A stretch of DNA of 64,000 nt from Rheinheimera soli (GTDB lineage: Bacteria; Pseudomonadota; Gammaproteobacteria; Enterobacterales; Alteromonadaceae), in assembly GCF_021290985.1 (NCBI RefSeq), contig NZ_JAJOYU010000021.1, positions 1-64,000 on the forward strand, given 5' to 3'. Positions within the stretch are counted from its first letter, which is position 1. Each line of letters starts with the position of its first letter. The notes below the pieces were generated by a model. It searched no databases, was not told the DNA's origin, and saw only the letters and a list, made by a program, of their open reading frames with translations. Below, piece after piece: positions 1-7,792 of the stretch. A program made the position numbers and the translations under genes.

Positions 1-41
1 TGGCTAAGTAATTTCGCGTTCAGATGTTTTAAGGTGCACGC

Positions 42-185
42 ATGATAAATGAAATGAAAAATTGGTGGAACTCAGTGCCAAAAGCCCAGAAAACCGGTCT
101 GATTGTGTTAGCGGCATTTGTTGCGGCAGTTCTTATCATGAGCTTTGGAGTGATTATTGGCTCATCTCTGGGCAAGGTGCTCTAA
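42..185 (+). CDS. Small single-pass membrane protein (47 aa), function unknown
   Basis: A 47-residue reading frame starts at an ATG with AAGGTG about 5 bases upstream, a good ribosome binding site. The polar N-terminus (two Trp near residues 8-9) is followed by one hydrophobic helix at about residues 19-42, ending in a short Gly/Ser/Lys tail, so it should insert in the inner membrane. I do not recognise the family. It lies at the head of a run of small orphan genes that looks like an integron cassette array, so it may be a cassette gene. Small membrane proteins with a helix like this can be toxins or regulators, but nothing here proves either. Confidence 0.5.
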   Translation: MINEMKNWWNSVPKAQKTGLIVLAAFVAAVLIMSFGVIIGSSLGKVL

Positions 186-321
186 AGTTGTTGCCTTTGA
201 AAAAGATACATTTAAGCAGCTATGGCAAAACGGGCTGTCAATATCGTTATTCGTTCCGGTACGTGTGTCATCAATCGGGCCGTGTAGCTATAACAAGGCC
301 AGACACGGCGTCGTTGTGGGA

Positions 322-795
322 ATGAAACTAGTCCGTAGCATCCTGAACTTCCTCTGGGACCTGCTCTACTTCTGCTCGGGAGAAGGGACTTGGAGGTTGC
401 GTGCACACGAGATAATTGTACTTGAGGGGACGCTTGCGAGCCTGCCAAACGACTCTCAGAACTTGCTGCGAGCCAAACTGAACCAGGTCATATTCGTCCA
501 AAGATCCCATAAGCAAATCAGCTTGCCGCGATTCTACTCAAGCCCCTATGTTCCCGACCAGAGTTCAGTTGTGAGTGGAGACCTCTCGAATGGGCTTCTC
601 AGCGTTCAACTCGACGTCGAGGGCCAGAAGCAAAGCGCTCACGTTGAATTCTTCCAAGGTCGGGTATGGAGCGTTCAGTTCAAGAATCCGTCGAAGTTCT
701 ATGCCGGAAAGGTCGTGAACGTTCTTGGTGTCAAAGCTGGTAATCCACGCTTTATGCACGCTGCAGCCATAGATCGGGCCGAACATGGGCCCTGA
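322..795 (+). CDS. Hypothetical protein (157 aa), probable cassette gene
   Basis: I choose the ATG at 322 (GTGGGA just upstream) over the longer frame opening at 157, which would overlap the preceding small gene. The protein starts with a hydrophobic stretch (about residues 3-18) and continues as a soluble, beta-rich looking domain with no motif I recognise. It is followed after a few bases by GTTATGTG at 803, which matches the 3' border of an integron attC site, so it fits as an orphan gene cassette. Function unknown. Confidence 0.55.
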   Translation: MKLVRSILNFLWDLLYFCSGEGTWRLRAHEIIVLEGTLASLPNDSQNLLRAKLNQVIFVQRSHKQISLPRFYSSPYVPDQSSVVSGDLSNGLLSVQLDVEGQKQSAHVEFFQGRVWSVQFKNPSKFYAGKVVNVLGVKAGNPRFMHAAAIDRAEHGP

Positions 796-803
796 ATGGA
801 AGC

Positions 804-1309
804 GTTATGTGCCAAGGAGAGTTCAGTTGAAAACTCTAGCCATACTATTTTCTCTTATTAGTTTCCAATCTATAGCCTGTAGCTGTATGGGGTATGATAT
901 TCAGGAAGCCTTCGATGAATATCCTGTTGTTTTTGTGGGAACATTTGAAACTATTGAAACCATCAAACTCAAAGAAGAAGGCTGGTTTAGTTATTCAACA
1001 ATGAAGGCTGTCACCTTGGTTGTCGAACATAGTTTCAAAGGTATGACAGCTGAAAGAGTAAAGATCACAACCAGAATGGATTCAGCAGCATGTGGCTTTC
1101 CATTTGTAGAACAAGTCAAATATGCTGTATTCGCTTTTCCTGATGAAAATGGGCTTCATGTAGGTTCATGTGGACCAACAATCCATATGGAGAAACGTGA
1201 GGAGTACTATGAAGATGATCGCTTAAATGTGACTAATTTTTTATCCAATCAAATTAGCACATAACAATCCGCGTCATTCTGGGTCTATGGTCTTTACGAC
1301 GCTTACAAG
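804..1309 (+). mobile_element. Predicted integron gene cassette carrying the CSC protein
   Basis: The cassette would begin with TTATGTG after the G at 803 and end at the G at 1309. Its 3' end carries CACATAAC (1258-1265), the exact reverse complement of GTTATGTG at its 5' border. These two boxes become adjacent only when the cassette is circular, as known for attC sites. Inner boxes GCGTC (1271-1275) and GACGC (1298-1302) are also complementary, with unpaired spacers between, which is the expected attC architecture. Confidence 0.7.
827..1264 (+). CDS. Secreted CSC-motif (NTR/TIMP-like) protein, TTG start
   Basis: The likely start is a TTG at 827 with AAGGAGA six bases upstream; the upstream in-frame ATG at 785 has no ribosome site and would place coding sequence over the cassette border. 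The 145-residue product has a signal peptide (about residues 1-17) ending in Ala, so Cys-Ser-Cys follows immediately, then a segment of the type seen in netrin/TIMP-like bacterial proteins (acidic-aromatic stretch, then VVFVGTF). Two further Cys occur later. In eukaryotic TIMPs the N-terminal Cys binds the metalloprotease zinc; whether this holds here is unknown. It could also be processed as a lipoprotein at the first Cys. It is bounded by attC-like borders on both sides. Confidence 0.65.
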   Translation: MKTLAILFSLISFQSIACSCMGYDIQEAFDEYPVVFVGTFETIETIKLKEEGWFSYSTMKAVTLVVEHSFKGMTAERVKITTRMDSAACGFPFVEQVKYAVFAFPDENGLHVGSCGPTIHMEKREEYYEDDRLNVTNFLSNQIST

Positions 1310-1316
1310 TTAGCGC
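1258..1316 (+). other. attC-like recombination site 1
   Basis: R'' box CACATAAC, L'' box GCGTC, a roughly 22-base loop, L' box GACGC and then the G^TTAGCGC border. The order and the unpaired spacers between boxes follow integron attC structure. The R' box now present belongs to the next cassette. Confidence 0.7.
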
Positions 1317-1731
1317 GCTTGCGCGGGAAGTTAGGGTTCTTCTGGAGAAGTGATGACAGCCAGTGAGTTCAGCATTATTTTTGTTTGGTTACTCGCTTTG
1401 CCTTCGGCCCTTGGGTTTGGAGGGCTTGCTTTGGTATATCGTCGGTTTCGTAGCAAGCGTACAAACTACGCTCTCGCCTGCGCTATACTGGTGCCCCTGT
1501 CAGGCCTGATTGCGTTTGCAATTGTTGCCTATTGTCCCGACTCGATCGGAAGATATATTGGCATAAAAGATACCCCTATTATGTGGGCACCATTTGCATT
1601 TATTTCCGTAGCCACAGCATTCCCGTTTGTTGCGTTTTGGCTCATGCGAACCAGTGCCAAATGAGCTCTAACAATGTGCCAATGCACTGTGCCGCAAGTG
1701 GCGATGGGACGCTCGCAAACTACACTGCGTT
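1310..1731 (+). mobile_element. Predicted integron gene cassette carrying a small membrane protein
   Basis: It begins at TTAGCGC after the G at 1309. Its own R'' box GCTCTAAC (1665-1672) pairs with GTTAGCGC with one mismatch. It ends at the G before the next TTAGCGC (about 1731). It holds one gene at 1353-1664. Confidence 0.6.
1353..1664 (+). CDS. Small polytopic membrane protein (103 aa), function unknown
   Basis: An ATG at 1353 follows GGAG by five bases, better than the GTG immediately upstream. The protein is mostly hydrophobic with about three predicted membrane segments (near residues 7-28, 39-62 and 76-98), joined by a basic loop after the first (YRRFRSKR). No family recognised. It fills a single-gene cassette between two attC-like sites, a typical place for unknown membrane proteins in integrons. 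Confidence 0.6.
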   Translation: MTASEFSIIFVWLLALPSALGFGGLALVYRRFRSKRTNYALACAILVPLSGLIAFAIVAYCPDSIGRYIGIKDTPIMWAPFAFISVATAFPFVAFWLMRTSAK

Positions 1732-1738
1732 AGCGCTC
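1665..1738 (+). other. attC-like recombination site 2
   Basis: GCTCTAAC opens one base after the stop codon of the preceding gene and GTTAGCGC closes about 66 bases later. The outer boxes pair with one mismatch. The inner boxes pair less well than in the site at 1258, so the call is weaker. Confidence 0.55.
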
Positions 1739-1799
1739 CATGATGCCTTTCCCCACATTAATTTTTAAATAAAGATATAACTCATTAAAAAGGAAAGTA

Positions 1800-2960
1800 A
1801 TGAAAAAAATAACTGTAAGTTTAATAGCTGTGCTGATGTGCATTATTCACTTAAGCGTTTTTGCTTCATCGAATGTCGGAAAAATTGAAGAAACTACTGT
1901 AAATAGCCAGATCTTGGGTGAGAAACGTCAGTTGATAGTGTACCTGCCTGCGGGCTATGCAGAGTCGAAACAAAAGTTTCCTGTTTTATATATTACAGAC
2001 GGCGATATACAGGGAGGACATACCGCAGGAACTGTAGATTATTTATCAAAGTTTGATCTGGCACCGGGCATGATAGTGGTGGGTATAGTCAATCCAGGAA
2101 ATAAACGAAATGAGGAACTGACCTTAGCTAAAAAAAATAATGGGCAGTCTGAAGGTCTGGCCGGGGCTGATCGTTTTCTTAGTTATATTGAAGAAGAGGT
2201 TATCCCATTCATTAAAAGCCGCTATCGCACTTTAGATTACCAGGCATTATCAGGTGCATCTCATGGCGGTCAATTTGCAATAAATGCATTAATTAAGCGC
2301 CCCAATTTGTTCGATGGCGTCATTGCTATCAGCCCATCATTGTATTGGAATGACAATCAAGTTATTGATTTAGCTGAAGAGGCTATGAAAAAGCAGGCTC
2401 TTCATGGACGTTTATTCATTTCTATAGCTAATGAAGAGCCAACTATGACCGACGCCTTTCAAAAACTGGTTGAGCTGACAAAAAAATACCCAAGTTCAAA
2501 GCTTAGTGTGTCATCAAAAACCTTTAGTGATGAAAGTCATAATTCAACAACGTTGCTTGGACAATATCATGGCTTAAAGCACTTATTTCCAAATTGGGTG
2601 ATACCTGACGCACCGCAAACATTAGCTGACTTACAGGCCATTTTTAGTGCTCGATCTAAGTTAATTGGTACAACTATGCTGATCCCAGAAGACAGAGCTA
2701 ATGGGTATGGGCAGTGGCTGCAGTATTTAAACCGTCAAGATGATGCCTTAGAACTCTTTACATGGAATAGAACAACTTATCCTCAATCTTTAAACGCTCA
2801 CATCGCTTTAATAAAGGCCTGCTTACATTTTAATTTAACGGATGCTGCTAAATCAGCACTTGAAGACGCGATAAAGTCGACCAATGGGCTTAGCTCTGAA
2901 CAAAAAGGGCAGCTCGAAAATTTATTTGGTACATTAAAAACAGCTAACAAGCGGTTCTAG
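1800..2960 (+). CDS. Secreted alpha/beta-hydrolase (putative esterase, PF00756-like)
   Basis: This 386-residue protein has a signal peptide (about 1-22) and an esterase domain of the enterochelin/S-formylglutathione type: beta strand PVLYITDGD near 61, nucleophile elbow G-A-S-H-G around Ser154, and a likely catalytic His247 in the SDESHN stretch. The family hydrolyses ester bonds; the substrate cannot be told. The C-terminal 100 residues are helical and resemble a short TPR-like tail. The start is an ATG after AAAGGAAAG. Base composition is visibly more AT-rich than the core genes downstream, consistent with horizontal arrival. The attC-like sequence at its 3' end begins inside the last codons. 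Confidence 0.8.
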   Translation: MKKITVSLIAVLMCIIHLSVFASSNVGKIEETTVNSQILGEKRQLIVYLPAGYAESKQKFPVLYITDGDIQGGHTAGTVDYLSKFDLAPGMIVVGIVNPGNKRNEELTLAKKNNGQSEGLAGADRFLSYIEEEVIPFIKSRYRTLDYQALSGASHGGQFAINALIKRPNLFDGVIAISPSLYWNDNQVIDLAEEAMKKQALHGRLFISIANEEPTMTDAFQKLVELTKKYPSSKLSVSSKTFSDESHNSTTLLGQYHGLKHLFPNWVIPDAPQTLADLQAIFSARSKLIGTTMLIPEDRANGYGQWLQYLNRQDDALELFTWNRTTYPQSLNAHIALIKACLHFNLTDAAKSALEDAIKSTNGLSSEQKGQLENLFGTLKTANKRF

Positions 2961-2999
2961 CTGACTGCAAATCGCTGCGCTTTTCGTCGCAGTTTAACG
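2943..2999 (+). other. Weak attC-like site or hairpin after the esterase gene
   Basis: GCTAACAA within the end of the esterase gene is followed by ACTGC...GCAGT arms and GTTTAACGG. The position and the CTAACAA start match cassette ends, but the outer boxes pair poorly. It could be only a terminator-like hairpin. Confidence 0.35.
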
Positions 3000-3009
3000 G
3001 GAGTATAGA

Positions 3010-3309
3010 GTGAGCTACCTTCTAATCGTTGAAACCAATATGACTAACCCGTCGTGGGTACATGATTATCTTAATAATGTAACGCCACTGGTGAGCCAGT
3101 TTGGTGGCAACTATTTAACCAGATCTTCAGCTATTGAATTACTGGAAGGTGAAAACAAACCTCAATTTAGCTTAGTGGCGCAATTCTCAAGCAAAGAAGA
3201 TGCGCTAAGCTTCTACCATTCAGAGGAATATAAGCCTTTTAAGCAAGCCCGGCAGTCTGGTTCGGTAAGCAAGTTTTTATTGGTACCAGTAGAGAATGCT
3301 ACCGCATGA
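3010..3309 (+). CDS. DUF1330-family protein (99 aa)
   Basis: A GTG start at 3010 follows GGGAG. The sequence matches the DUF1330 pattern: an N-terminal beta strand (YLLIVETNM), a helix, a central E-x-x-x-x-P-Q strand, and the F-Y-H-S-E-E-Y motif near residue 75. DUF1330 proteins are small ferredoxin-like-fold dimers, related to dabb/ABM domains, with no settled role. It sits in the cassette-like array, directly after the esterase. Confidence 0.75.
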   Translation: MSYLLIVETNMTNPSWVHDYLNNVTPLVSQFGGNYLTRSSAIELLEGENKPQFSLVAQFSSKEDALSFYHSEEYKPFKQARQSGSVSKFLLVPVENATA

Positions 3310-3326
3310 CACGCGCTTTAAATATT

Positions 3327-3380
3327 GAGCCCTCTGGGGGCTCGACCCGCCACAAGTGGCCCGCATTTGTGGCGGGCTTT
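3327..3380 (+). terminator. Double hairpin between DUF1330 and VOC genes
   Basis: Two consecutive hairpins: GAGCCC/GGGCTC (3327-3343), then a 10-bp stem CCCGCCACAA/TTGTGGCGGG (3346-3376) followed by CTTTA. It may end transcription of the DUF1330 gene. No attC boxes flank it convincingly. Confidence 0.45.
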
Positions 3381-3399
3381 AGTTATTCAGGAGAAAACA

Positions 3400-3744
3400 A
3401 TGGATGTTATTGATATAAAAGCTTTTGTTCCAAGCGAAGACTACGAGGTTTCAAAGTCATTCTATTCTGAGATCGGATTTGAACCAGAGTATGTTTCTGA
3501 GGACTTAACGCTTTTTCAAAACCGAGACTGTGTTTTCTTCCTACAACGCTTTTTCAATGCAGATTTGGCCACTAATTTTATGCTTCAGGTTTGTGTGTCA
3601 GATATAGAATCAGCATACAGTCTTTGCTCGCAATCAAAGCACAAAACAAAAATAACTCCAATTCAGCAAGAGTCTTGGGGGAAAGTGTTTTATCTGTGGG
3701 GGCCTGTGGGGGAACTGTTGCACATTACAGAGTTGGTCAGCTAA
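3400..3744 (+). CDS. VOC/glyoxalase-fold protein (114 aa)
   Basis: The ATG at 3400 follows CAGGAG by six bases, so the longer frame from 3325, which crosses the hairpins, is rejected. The product has the beta-alpha-beta-beta-beta pattern of vicinal oxygen chelate proteins: an F-x-P-x-x-D-Y-x-x-S-K-x-F-Y helix at the N-terminus and a final WGxxGELLHI strand. Family members include glyoxalases, dioxygenases and antibiotic-binding proteins such as bleomycin resistance; only weak metal-ligand signatures are seen here, so a ligand-binding role is as likely as catalysis. VOC proteins are frequent in integron cassettes. Confidence 0.75.
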   Translation: MDVIDIKAFVPSEDYEVSKSFYSEIGFEPEYVSEDLTLFQNRDCVFFLQRFFNADLATNFMLQVCVSDIESAYSLCSQSKHKTKITPIQQESWGKVFYLWGPVGELLHITELVS

Positions 3745-3776
3745 CAAAAGGCATCACTCGCTGCTTTTGGTTACAG
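3738..3776 (+). other. attC-like site 3, end of the cassette array
   Basis: CTAACAAAAGGCA and TGCTTTTGGTTA pair almost fully with single extrahelical bases, which is the asymmetry known for attC sites. It overlaps the stop region of the VOC gene, as expected for a cassette end. No further cassette is seen downstream. Confidence 0.5.
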
Positions 3777-3897
3777 GGATAGCAATAGGCCACAAGATTG
3801 TATTGATTAAATTCGCTCAAACGAGCCGTTCAAGCTTGGGTTTGCCAAGGGTTTAGGTTTGCCAGCAGACCTAATGGTCCAATAACAGCTCCTAATT

Positions 3898-4719
3898 TCA
3901 TTGATTCAGTTTGGCCCAGACTTTCGGGGTGGTACCAAAACACTGCTTAAAATGTCGGGTCAGATGGCTTTGATCGGCAAAGCCACTGCTAATAGCGACG
4001 TGCACTAATGGCAAGCCACGTTCAATCAAAGCTTTGGCTTTTTGTAGTCGCTTTAGTGTGACGTAACGGTAAGGCGTTGTGCCGTAAAGGGATCTAAAAT
4101 CGCGAGTCACTTGCCACTTACTGTAGTTTGAAATAGTGGCCAGTTCATCCAGGGTGATGTCGATGGGCATACAGGAATCAACCGTCATTACATCGTCAAT
4201 ATATTCACGGACTCGTTTTATCGCCTGGTAGTTTGCTTTGGTGTGTTGAATGCTGTTGCACGTTACCTGCTGTAAACAACTGGCAAAAGCAAAAATAAGA
4301 TCTTGCTGTTCCAGTGTCTCCAGCGGACGATTGAATTCAGCTAACAGCCTTGTGGCTATGTGGATAAAGTGGGGGTGTTTGGTGACGCCACCTTGCAAGA
4401 AGGGCAGGCTGACGCCTTGCAACACATTTTGTACGTCAACAGGGTTGATGCTGATTGCCCGATAAGCAAAAGGACTATCTGTTCCTGCCTGGCCGTCGTG
4501 GGTTTCGTCGGGGTGCAATATCACCACCTCGCCGGGTAGGGAGTGACGTAGTTCACCATGATAATTAAAGCTTTGCACGCCAGCTGTTGTTAACGCCAAA
4601 GTGTAGGTGTCATGGCTATGCGGCGCATAAGCAAGCCCGCTAAAACAAGCTTCGATGCGTTCCGTCTCGCCAGCCGCTCTTTTTACCCAACTCTTTACCA
4701 AGCACTGGCTGTTACCCAT
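3898..4719 (-). CDS. AraC-family transcriptional regulator
   Basis: I choose the ATG at 4719, preceded by AGGAG, over a TTG fourteen codons earlier. The 273-residue protein has an N-terminal AraC-type cupin (H-S-H-D-T-Y motif near residues 34-39, and PGEVVILHPDETHDG) that would bind a small ligand, and a C-terminal double helix-turn-helix with the family signature (AISSGFADQSHLTRHFKQCFGTTP). It faces away from the gamma-glutamyltransferase gene across about 270 bases, so that gene is its most likely target besides itself. Effector unknown. Confidence 0.9.
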   Translation of the reverse strand: MGNSQCLVKSWVKRAAGETERIEACFSGLAYAPHSHDTYTLALTTAGVQSFNYHGELRHSLPGEVVILHPDETHDGQAGTDSPFAYRAISINPVDVQNVLQGVSLPFLQGGVTKHPHFIHIATRLLAEFNRPLETLEQQDLIFAFASCLQQVTCNSIQHTKANYQAIKRVREYIDDVMTVDSCMPIDITLDELATISNYSKWQVTRDFRSLYGTTPYRYVTLKRLQKAKALIERGLPLVHVAISSGFADQSHLTRHFKQCFGTTPKVWAKLNQ

Positions 4720-4989
4720 CCTTGCGGTACTCCTGAATTTACCCACATCGAACCATGCCAAAGTTATTTAAGTACTTGATGTACTTTTGAGCTTTCTGCA
4801 TGAAATCGCAATATCGTTCAATAACACAGGTGCTTACCGCGCTACTATAGCCCAGAACTGTCAGTGGGTTATATGGTTCCTGACTAAAAATTGTATAGGT
4901 TTCATAAAATTACCTTCGGTTTATCGCAGCGACAGGTCATCAAAACTAAAAATCAGGCCATAACTAAATTTTGAGGAAAATAAAATACT

Positions 4990-6729
4990 ATGAACGGAAT
5001 CAAAAAGTTTTTGCTTTGGACTCTGGCGATCATCACGCTGGTCGCGCTCTCCGCCATTGTGGCTGGTTTTTCATTTCGGGCCGGGCTAGGTTCACCCACG
5101 GAGCCTTTCGAGGCAAAAGCTGTGTATGCGCCCAATGGCGTGGTTGCAACCAGCCAGCCCTTGGCCAGTCAGGCAGGTCTTACTGTGCTGAAAAATGGCG
5201 GAAATGCGGTTGATGCTGCGGTCACAGCGGCGGCAGTTTTAAGTGTAGTTGAACCCTATATGACCGGCATTGGTGGCGATATGTTCGCCATGCTTTGGCT
5301 GGAAAAAGAGCAGCGGCTGATCGGTATTAATGGCAGCGGACATGCAGGCGCATTGATGACCTTTGAAAAGATGGCCGATCGTCGTCGTGTGCCAGATGAC
5401 GGCCCGGAGTCTATTACTCTGCCTGGCGCATTATCGGGCTGGGCAAAACTCTTAGAAGCACATGGCACTATAACGTTGGCAGAAGCACTTGCACCTGCTA
5501 TTGCACTGGCAGAAAAAGGCTTTCTTATCTCTGAAACTACGGCTACTGAATGGGGACTGTTTGAAAGCAAGATCAATTGGGACAAGGGTGCAAGAGCCAC
5601 TTTTTTAATGGATGGAGCCAGAACACCAAAAGCCGGTGAATGGTTTACTAATCCTGATTATGCCAAAACCCTGAAGCAGATTGCTGCACAAGGCCCCGCA
5701 GTGCTGTACGGTGGCGAATTGGGTCAAAAGATTGCGACAAGAGTGCAGGAGTTAGGCGGTTTTTTAACGCAAGACGACTTTGCAAACTATAGTGCAGACT
5801 GGGTAGAACCTATGTCTGTTTCGTTTAAAGAGTACCAATTGTGGGAGTTGCCACCCAATGGTCAAGGCATTGCCGCCTTAGAGATGCTGAAAATACTGGA
5901 ACCCTTTGATTTAGCGGGTATGAAGCACAATTCTGCAGACTATCTACATCATTTAATTGAAGCGAAAAAACTGGCTTATGCTGATCTGGAATACTTTGTC
6001 GGCGATCCTGAATTTATGCAAATCACGCCGGAACAACTATTGTCAGATCAGGTGATTGCCAAACGCAGGGCGCAAATTAATGCGGCTAAAGCCATGGCTA
6101 GTGCAGATCCCGAACCTTCACTAACAACCAGCGAAACCACTTATTTAAGCGTTGCAGATAGCCAAGGCAATATGGTGTCTTTTATTAATAGCTTAGCTGC
6201 ATCTTTTGGTTCAGGAGTTGTGGTGCCAGGCACAGGCTTTGCGTTACAAAACCGCGGAGTAGGGCTGTCAGTACAGCCGAACAGAGCCAATACAGTAGCG
6301 CCAGGCAGACGCCCGTTTCATACCATTATTCCGGGTTTTGTCACTAAGGCAAATGCAGAAGGTAAACAACAACCCTGGTTAAGCTATGGCATTGTGGGTG
6401 GGCCGCAGCAGCCGCAAGCTCATGTGCAAGTGCTGCTGAACATGGTGCTGTTTGATATGAATGTGCAACAAGCCATCGACGCGCCAAGGTTCCGGCACTG
6501 GGAAGAAAACAGCGTGAGTTTTGAGCAAGGGATCCCCCAAAGTACGGTAGATGAATTATTTTCAATGGGGCATGCACCACAAAATCCAATTATGGCTACA
6601 GCGCAAAGCGTTTTTCTTGGCAATAGCAGAGGCTTAATATTCGGTGGTGGGCAGGCAGTGATGAAATTAGACAAAGGTTATGTGGCGGGATCTGATTCCA
6701 GGCGAGACGGCGTAGCTGCGGCTCACTAA
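4990..6729 (+). CDS. ggt: Gamma-glutamyltransferase (Ntn-hydrolase family)
   Basis: A 579-residue precursor with an N-terminal signal anchor (about 7-29), so it probably acts in the periplasm. The family cleaves itself and transfers or hydrolyses gamma-glutamyl groups from glutathione and related peptides. The autocleavage nucleophile should be Thr383 in S-E-T-T-Y, followed by the conserved VxDxxGNMVSFIN. FGSGVVVPGTG near 406-416 matches the oxyanion/substrate loop, but it is followed by FALQNRG rather than a longer MDDF-type loop, as in YwrD/cephalosporin-acylase-like members, so the acceptor specificity may differ from classical GGT. An AraC gene is divergent on its left. GAGG is rather far (about 13 bases) from the start. 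Confidence 0.88.
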   Translation: MNGIKKFLLWTLAIITLVALSAIVAGFSFRAGLGSPTEPFEAKAVYAPNGVVATSQPLASQAGLTVLKNGGNAVDAAVTAAAVLSVVEPYMTGIGGDMFAMLWLEKEQRLIGINGSGHAGALMTFEKMADRRRVPDDGPESITLPGALSGWAKLLEAHGTITLAEALAPAIALAEKGFLISETTATEWGLFESKINWDKGARATFLMDGARTPKAGEWFTNPDYAKTLKQIAAQGPAVLYGGELGQKIATRVQELGGFLTQDDFANYSADWVEPMSVSFKEYQLWELPPNGQGIAALEMLKILEPFDLAGMKHNSADYLHHLIEAKKLAYADLEYFVGDPEFMQITPEQLLSDQVIAKRRAQINAAKAMASADPEPSLTTSETTYLSVADSQGNMVSFINSLAASFGSGVVVPGTGFALQNRGVGLSVQPNRANTVAPGRRPFHTIIPGFVTKANAEGKQQPWLSYGIVGGPQQPQAHVQVLLNMVLFDMNVQQAIDAPRFRHWEENSVSFEQGIPQSTVDELFSMGHAPQNPIMATAQSVFLGNSRGLIFGGGQAVMKLDKGYVAGSDSRRDGVAAAH

Positions 6730-6761
6730 ATAAGGTTATGTTTACCGCTAAATTAAAAAAG

Positions 6762-7691
6762 CTAGCGGGGGCGCTTCGATAGCTCCGGTTTTAACATCCT
6801 GTTTTCTTTGGCAAAACGGCTGGGGGACTGGCCTGTATAGCGGCTGAAGGCTGTGCTGAATGCGCTGGCAGACTGATAACCTATGCGGTCTGCCACTTCT
6901 GTTAAGCCAATGTCCAGTCGTCTTAATAAATCTTTGGCTATGGCCATTCTCCAGTGAAACAGGTATTCCATAGGTAACAAACCCAAGGTTTGAGCAAAAC
7001 GTTCAAAAAATGCAGTGCGTGATAAAGCCGAGAGCTGTGCCATGGCCGCAACTGTCCATGAACGGGCTGGGTCGCGGTGAATAGCCCGAAGCGCTGTGGC
7101 TATTCGTTCATCAGCAAGGCCTCGTAATAAACCAGGCGGCGCCTGGTCTGTTGCTGTTGAGCGTAAAGCTTCAATCAATAACACTTCCACTAAGCGGTTT
7201 AAAACTAAATCCTGACCAGCTAACGGGTTTAAACACTCATCATTAATCAAATTCACCAGCACAGGCAGTCTTTTGCTTTGTCGCAGATGCACTATGCCCG
7301 GCATTAAGGACACCAGCAAACCAGCATCTGGTGAGTTGAACTCAAAGTACCCCCCCAATAAACGCACATCAGCAGGCCCTTCAGTTCGGCCGTGACGAAG
7401 TTCTCCTGTCACTAAAGCAGCAGCTTTGGAGTCAATCAGTTGTGGTGTGATTTTATCAAAGCTCGACATGGTAAAACCCGGTGTGGCTGGTAGCAAAATA
7501 AAGTCGCCTGCCGCCAAAGTAACAGGGGGTTGGTTGTCTACAGCCAGTAAACAACTACCCTCCAGCACGGCACAAAAACTTGGATGGCCAAAGTCAGAAT
7601 AACGTACAGCCCAGGCACCAGCGCCACTGATGCCTTTTGAAAATACAGTACGGGGTTGCAGCAAGCTGATCACTTCAGTCAGCGGATCCAT
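6762..7691 (-). CDS. AraC-family regulator (cupin_6 type)
   Basis: 309 residues. The N-terminal half is an AraC cupin_6 sensor domain (GHPSFCAVLEGSCLL and LAAGDFILLP segments). The C-terminal about 100 residues hold two helix-turn-helix units ending in ADRIGYQSASAFSTAFSRYTG, the classical AraC signature. It is divergent from the short-chain dehydrogenase gene at 7793 with about 100 bases between, the usual arrangement in which such a regulator controls the neighbouring SDR. Ligand unknown. Confidence 0.9.
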   Translation of the reverse strand: MDPLTEVISLLQPRTVFSKGISGAGAWAVRYSDFGHPSFCAVLEGSCLLAVDNQPPVTLAAGDFILLPATPGFTMSSFDKITPQLIDSKAAALVTGELRHGRTEGPADVRLLGGYFEFNSPDAGLLVSLMPGIVHLRQSKRLPVLVNLINDECLNPLAGQDLVLNRLVEVLLIEALRSTATDQAPPGLLRGLADERIATALRAIHRDPARSWTVAAMAQLSALSRTAFFERFAQTLGLLPMEYLFHWRMAIAKDLLRRLDIGLTEVADRIGYQSASAFSTAFSRYTGQSPSRFAKENRMLKPELSKRPR

Positions 7692-7792
7692 AATGTTTGA
7701 ACTCCATGTAATGAAATGCGGACTATCGATTATAGATAGTACAGCCAGTCTTCGCTACTTTAATCACAGCGAAACTAACTTATGGAGATGCT

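Noticed and set aside
157-321. Long N-terminal extension of the gene at 322
   Set aside because: No ribosome site, and it overlaps the small membrane gene at 42-185; the ATG at 322 is better placed.
290-322. TATAACAAGG-type sequence as an attC start
   Set aside because: No complementary downstream box was found; left as unproven.
3327-3380. Double hairpin as a further attC site
   Set aside because: The stems are perfect and symmetric and no R/L boxes or extrahelical bases are present, so a terminator is more likely.
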